Shown here: positions 58,458 to 64,000 of the stretch, piece by piece
Layout of the letters: each line of letters begins with the position of its first letter
How positions within the stretch are numbered: the first letter of the stretch is position 1
Assembly (NCBI GenBank): GCA_947069175.1
Contig: CAMTDV010000009.1
Location: forward strand, 8,191,163 to 8,255,162
Direction of reading: 5' to 3'
DNA from: Scalesia atractyloides
Lineage: Eukaryota; Streptophyta; Magnoliopsida; Asterales; Asteraceae
Length of the DNA stretch: 64,000 nt
Notes under the pieces: model-generated
Seen by the model: the letters and a program-made list of their open reading frames with translations, nothing else
What the model was told of the DNA's origin: nothing
Database searches by the model: none
Made by a program: the position numbers and the translations under genes

Positions 58458-61400
58458 TGTGCTGTCACACCCCGTATTTCCAACACAATCCTGGTGGGCC
58501 CGGTGGGGAGTATTGTGACGTAAGTTGGTATCATCATGATCAAACATATACAACACAACGGAAGTCTTGAATATTAAATATTATTACAAACCATAGAGTT
58601 TTTAAAAATCTTAAAAATAAATACAAGGTTTGCAATATTAGATCCACAGGCGGATCGAAAGTACGAAAATGATATTCTCTGACAGACTTTAGGCTTGACT
58701 AAGAACTTGCAAAATCCCCTACGTCGTTACCAAGCAGCTCCTAGCCTATTCCGTGCCGAAACCTGTCACTTAACCTTTTTGGAAAATACGTCAGTTTTCA
58801 CTGGTAAATACATTTAACCGACTCATTTTGAAAACATTTAAAATTTTGTTTAGGTGCTTTGAGCACGAAAATCTTTTAAAACCTAGGATAATTCAAAATG
58901 ATCTTGTTTACAGTTTTACAGGTCTGTAATACATATGGGGTCCGTTGCAGAAACGAATAACTGATTAACCGACACACCACTTAATAAAAACCAAGGAGGG
59001 GTATAATAAAAATAAATTATTTAGCATTAGCGTCTGTCAGGTGTATGCTACACCCCGCGTTTAGGTCGTGGCCATTAGAAATTTAAATGAGCCAAGGATA
59101 TCCAAGACACGGTCGAGTTAACCCCCAATGTTTAAGTTATCAGACAATACAGAATAAACGGGTTATAAGATTTAGTAAATCACAATCCAATAAACATGAT
59201 CCCATACTCGACCAAGCAGTAATATAATACCGTATCCCAAGCCCGTATAGGGAAAATAAGTTAAAGTATTTACCTGAGCTAGTTCTTTCTAACGAATAGT
59301 AACTCAGCCGATAATCAAGAAGACAATGCAAGGTTTTGATCTACTAGGAGGCTTCTAGTCTGGAATATGATATTGATAACCAATTAGAATGCTAACGGGT
59401 TTAGGTTGAGTCGTTGACTCGAATCGGTTAGCTTTAAGGATACGTAACGGAACGATACGCTAGATTAAGCGATGACCAGAGAGAATGTTGTTTTAGACCT
59501 GACAAGTGCTAGGACTTGTATATTTTGGGTAAACATATAACATTCTGGATTTTGATATAAAAATGATAAGGTTAGACCCGTTTCGTGAATCTACGTAAAC
59601 TAGTCACGTAGGCTTAATCGTACGCATAAGCGATACCGGGTAACCGGATGAGTCATATACCTGTTTCATATGCTAATATGCCTAAAACATATTTTAATAT
59701 CAGCAAGATACCAACATGCATGCCCATTATAGTTTTTAAATCGATTTCAGCTTTAAAGGGGTAATTTGGTCATTTTACGATTCATAAAAAGGAGTTGATG
59801 ATTAATCTGATGTCATGGTCATATATTATTTATAAAAATATTTATTTTATGATGTTACATCAGTAAGATAGCAAATATATGTGTGGTTTATATTTGAAGA
59901 CCAAACTATGCCCCGAAATGGTATTTTGGTCATTTCACACATCGGTTTGAAGGCTTATTTGGAAATCTGAGTTTATAACTTGTACCTACTGTAAAAAATT
60001 TTAAAATAAGTTTTATAATCAGTAGATAACAAGTCTTGATGCTTAGATATGGTTTTAACCCATACTATGCGTCGAAAAGGCGATAAAGTCGCTAAATGAC
60101 GATCTAACCGATGTTTAAGGAAAATTATAGTTTTGATCAAGTTTGTATATTCAAAATATTTTATTTAACACATAAAATCAGTTTGTAAAAGGTTTGGTTA
60201 TGAAAATGTCTTTAAAACTCATTTTGTGCACCGTAAGGGTATTATCGTCATTTATCGATGCCATGAAAGAGCCTTTACATAAACTCGGTTTATAAACTGA
60301 TTTAATTTTTCCAAATAATAGTAGGTAAAGTATTTTATTGTAGGAGTTATGTTTAAAACATTTTATTTGCCGAAAAAGGGCATTTTGGTCCTTTAAAAGC
60401 TTGATATGCGATATTTAGGAAAAACTCAGGTTATGACCAAAATAATGACATGCATGTAAGCCGAACAAGTCAACATAATAGTAGATAACTTGTTTGCATG
60501 CTCGTGTATGTTTTAAATCTCGTTTTACACAAAAAGGGCGAATTAGTCATATTTAGCACATTGATGAAACTTGCGCATAACTCTGAATATGATTATGATC
60601 ATGTAGTATGGCCTCAGAGGGTTTTACTACAATATATAAGGATCATAATGCAACTTAGAATCGGCCTTGAAAGATACCAAATCGGGTTAGAACTGAAAGT
60701 CCAAGCAGAAGTCAAACCTTGCGACTTTCGGTTGCGAACCGACCTTTAGATATGGATTTGACGAGCCGAACATGTTCTTACACGTTCTTATAATTATTAC
60801 CAAGTTATTTGAGTGACAAAACAGATTTTATAACATGCACACCTTCAGCTATGAATTTATTCCCAAATTTGACCCAGTTTGACTTTTTATGAATAAGTTT
60901 GACTCGTCAATTGGACCTGCAAACGTGGTAATCTGGGGGTGCCCATTTGAGGGATTATTACCTACCTTATTACGATCACGTAACCATGTTTGATTCGAAC
61001 CATATCTGGACGATAAGGATTTAAGCTCAAAGTTAAAGAAGTTTTACGACGAACTTGACTTTTAGCTTGAATGAGAAATAAACTGAATGAGGAAGGTCAA
61101 GAACACTTACACAAGGTCCTTGCACGAAAAAAATGAGATGGACTTGAAGACCCTTGAAGCTCTAGAACTTGCAGAGATTAGAGGGAGGGAGAGTTATGAA
61201 AAGGTGCAAGTTCTTTAGGTGGAGATCAAGGTTGAATTTATGGAGTTAGATGGGTTGTGAGGATCAATACAGGTGTTAGGCATGCACTACTGACACAAGT
61301 GTCTAGGGTCGTGTCTTGAGCAGAGGGATGGTGGGAATTCGTGAAAGTTAAGCTTACATGCATGCTGCCACGAGTCTGCCCCATTTCTGCCATCTGCAGG

Positions 61401-61698
61401 TCCCCTTACAGTCCGTATGACCATAAGGTTACGGTCCGTAAGGACCTCCAGCGCCCAAACTCAACAACCCGGTTGCGGACCGTAACCGCATTGTCTTGCG
61501 GTCTGTAACCAATCTCCAGAGAAGAAAGACTTTAAATTTTTCTTGGAATTTATCCTGATTCGATTATGCTTGGCGTTCAGAGGTTACTAATTAACAGGAC
61601 GTTGCACTTGGTCCCTCTCGGTCAGTAATCGGCACGAGGATCAGCAGGACACGTGTCGGGATTTGACTGGTCGGGTTTTTAGGAGGTGTTACATGTGC
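58458..61698 (-). mobile_element. Solo-LTR-like insertion, copy C, 3.2 kb with 5-bp target duplication
   Basis: 58463-61693 starts TGTCACACCCCG and ends GGAGGTGTTACA; flanks TGTGC at 58458-58462 and 61694-61698 are identical. The ends resemble copies A and B (TGTAAC / GTGACA types) but the interior differs: no clear tRNA-like array, and a degenerate 158-bp repeat instead. No gag or pol. Inserted in the Ty3-type sequence, so younger than it. Confidence 0.9.
59740..60620. repeat. Degenerate tandem repeat, about 158-bp period, in LTR copy C
   Basis: A TTTGGTCATTT-like core recurs near 59768, 59929, 60088, 60245, 60387 and 60546 (steps 161, 159, 157, 142 and 159). Around it recur a run of AAAGGGC-type sequence before the core, then CATAAACTC, then a TAGTAGATAAC-type phrase. 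Units are clearly diverged. Confidence 0.75.
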
Positions 61699-63271
61699 CT
61701 AACGAGATTTAACTAAGCTTCATGTTTACACATGTTCCCGCACCCCTCACAATGTTTCACTCCTCTCGGTTTGAAAGCAGACTAGTTACAGATTCACTAG
61801 TATACAATACACTCAAAACCAAACTATAAAGCTTTATTATCATAGGCTTGAAAGACAATCACACTTCCATTGTTCATATAAACAATGCACACATCAAAAG
61901 GTCTTACGGGTTTTGGGCTGAGTCTAAAGGTAGGAATTTTTGGCTAATTAAGTGGCTAAAAGAAGATAGCATCCAAACCGCTAGGAAAATCCTTATTCTC
62001 AACTAACTTCAAAACTTGGGTAATTTTAAACCCATATCTCTACACATTTTTTTCTCAACCTCCTATTTTGGTCATTCGACCCATTTACTCGGCTGAATTT
62101 TTTTTTCGATTTCTTTTTCTCTTTTTTTTTTCTTTTTTAGAAACATTCAACTAATGGATTATGCCAACAAATATGTACATCGGTTAAAGATGTAAAATGG
62201 TTGAATCGGGTTTCACAAACGAATGGTTAAAATGGCTCAACATGGGCTACTAAGGTAGTCAGGTAACAAGTAAACAATAAAAAGGTGTCAAAGTAAAATG
62301 GGAATCCTAAAGTCGCCTTTATCATCGTGTGCAATTGTTCAGCTCATAATCTTAGCATGTATAAATCAATCAAGTTCTAAAACAAAGCAATATAGTGGCC
62401 CACTCTCAAACAAATGAATACTCAAGTTGATAAAACACATAAATAATGTCAAGAAATTTAAGGGCTCAAAATCTCTCCAAACAAAAGGATACGGGCTTCC
62501 GATGTGAAAACATGTCTCCAATCTAGCTTGCTACCCCTTGTTAGGCAATTTCGTATATTTTTTCTTTGAAAACACTTACTGAGAATACCTTTAAACTGAA
62601 ACTTAAAAGTTTTAACCATGATTAAGGACCAATAACCTCGCTCGAGTAGGTAAACCGTTGATGATTGATATTGAAAAATCCGTTTTCAAGCACATTTGAA
62701 CCTTTTCGAGAGCATTTTTGCAAAACTTTCAAATTTGTCATTTTTTTTAAATTATTCTCAACTTCCCCATCCCCACACTTAGGATACATTGTCCCCAATG
62801 GATGGTTTATTTAAACATTATGCACGTAAGGATGAGGTTCCCTAATTCAACCCATAATTCCCCCGGTTACTCACTGACACAACTAGACACAAACATAAAC
62901 CAAACACTCTTCCCAAACACCAAAGTTTAAACTCCACCAAATACAAAATACACATAAAAAAATATGATCACCAAGAAACAAACTAAGATAAAAGAAAGAG
63001 TACATGTACCTGATCAAACGAACTTCCCCACACTTGTCTGTTTCCATAGTGAAGAACAAAACGGACACTGACACACAAACTCGGGTTGCCTCCCGAGAGC
63101 GCTAACTTATAGGTCTTCAGCCAGACCGTGACTGATATATCACTCATGGTGGTTGAAGTGAACATTTTCCTATCATTTCCAATATAAGCTCGATAGTTGA
63201 AATTTTGAGCTCTTATTTTGTCTTCTTGCGCATGTTGTGATCCTTGAACAAAAGTTTAAGCCCACATTTGC
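61699..63271. other. Non-coding part of the Ty3-type element
   Basis: No coding motif recognised; short frames only. CCCCACACTTAGGATACATT (62770) and GGTTGCCTCCCGAGAGCGC (63085) are typical-looking phrases of Asteraceae Ty3 elements in my recollection, not checked. Confidence 0.4.
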
Positions 63272-64000
63272 CTACCGAGTTTCGATGTATGTTCGGTAGT
63301 TGATGTGTCGAGTATTTAGTTTCTTTCCCATCATTAACACATTTGTAGGATCATTGCGGGGCCCCTTCAGTATACCTTGTCCAAGGTCTTTTCTACTCAC
63401 CTTCCTCGTCTTCCCACTCGAGTCATCAAACCTAACTTTGTCGATTTTTATAATAAATAGTAGAGCATGGTTAGGATAGACACGGATTACCTCGTTCACT
63501 GGTTCTTCGGAAGGTGTGTCTTCAAGTGAATGCGAAAATTTATCTTCTTGTGTTGGCAACCTCTTAACCTCTTCTTCTAATGTTTCTCTAGTCATGATGA
63601 GTTCAGTCTTTGATTCTTCAACAACTGGGAAAAGAGGTTTCATGTTTTCACTCGGGTTTAAACATCCAACTTCGTGCTCCGAAAGATCCAGATCTTCTAC
63701 TTCATTATCAACGACAACCGGTACTTCTTGTGTTTCTCCAACTAATAAAGGATTAGATGTGTATTTTCCTTCACAACCTTCCATGTTTCAATTTGTTCGT
63801 CTATTCTATTCGATCGTTGGACCATAACCTCGGTTCTCAACCTACTCTCTTGCACCATCTCCTTCATAAAATTCATGATTTCATTAAGTTTAGAATTTTG
63901 GTGAGTCCCATGATAATAATTTTGACTTTGGTGCTCTTGATTTGAACTCACTTGGTAATCATCTTGATTACCATATAAAAATCCTCGTTTGCCAACTGAA
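63272..64000 (-). pseudogene. Ty3/gypsy gag C-terminal part, continuing off the window
   Basis: Reads in from the right edge as GFLYGNQDDYQVSSNQEHQS, then MNFMKEMVQESRLRTEVMVQ and NRIDEQIE, a coiled-coil-like linker known from Athila/Tat gag C-termini. The frame changes near 63760-63780 into an acidic 170-residue stretch (63272-63784; LSEHEVGCLNPSENMKPLFP, EEPVNEVIRVYPNHA) that I do not recognise. No zinc knuckle or protease follows in this window. The true start is outside. Confidence 0.6.

Larger units (their letters stand above)
57341..64000 (-). mobile_element. Ty3/gypsy-type (Athila/Tat-like) element remains, right part off the window
   Basis: The gag fragment at the right edge (63272-64000, minus) and non-coding stretches with CCCCACACTT phrases at 58260 and 62770 and GCGCC[T/C]AGTG phrases at 57970-58050 look like one minus-strand Ty3-type element lacking pol in this window. 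It is interrupted by the solo LTR at 58463-61693. The limits and the Athila/Tat assignment are inference. Confidence 0.5.

Overview
The window is plant nuclear DNA: AT-rich, packed with transposable elements, with spliced genes. Two TIR-NB-LRR (TNL) disease-resistance genes, a gene class that grasses lack, make it a eudicot. The retroelement types and the TNL layout look like the daisy family (Asteraceae), but that is inference. I found no clearly intact host gene. Three host-type genes are recognisable and all are broken: two related TNLs and one plant basic secretory protein.

Layout. 0-4.9 kb: a Ty1/copia-type LTR element on the minus strand that has gag but no pol, with an array of 18-bp palindromes in its leader. 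It sits in an intron of TNL copy 1 (4.9-8.9 kb, minus). 9.4-9.7 kb: a SINE with a 16-bp target duplication. 11.2-20.2 kb: remains of a large CACTA element: a transposase fragment, a spliced second gene ending in a Ulp1-like domain, three tandem copies of its last exon, and a subterminal repeat region with one CACTA end. 21.2-21.7 kb: two long hairpins. 21.9-28.3 kb: a Mutator-like (MULE) transposase with FAR1-type N-terminus and OTU-protease C-terminus, split by a 2.7-kb solo-LTR-like insertion with a 5-bp target duplication. 29.7-34.3 kb: TNL copy 2, which keeps 3' exons including an HMA-like domain.

35.8-42.9 kb is a cluster of five hAT-type elements around the broken secretory-protein gene. 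43.4-49.2 kb is a PIF/Harbinger transposase cut in two by about 4.4 kb of LTR sequence, which itself carries a second copy of the 2.7-kb LTR type. 49.3-50.4 kb is an element with long inverted ends. From 54.6 kb to the right edge the sequence is mostly Ty3-type LTR material: a partial LTR, a 3.2-kb solo LTR with its own 5-bp target duplication and a degenerate 158-bp internal repeat, and a gag fragment running off the window.

Functionally this is a resistance-gene locus decaying under repeated transposon insertion. The two TNLs carry different lesions, so each decayed separately after duplication. The points most worth a second look are the HMA-like C-terminal exon of TNL copy 2, the LTR family with conserved tRNA-like modules inside it, the palindrome array of the copia leader, and the two hairpins near 21.5 kb. 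All reading-frame, splice-site and repeat calls were made by eye; no alignment or database search was run.
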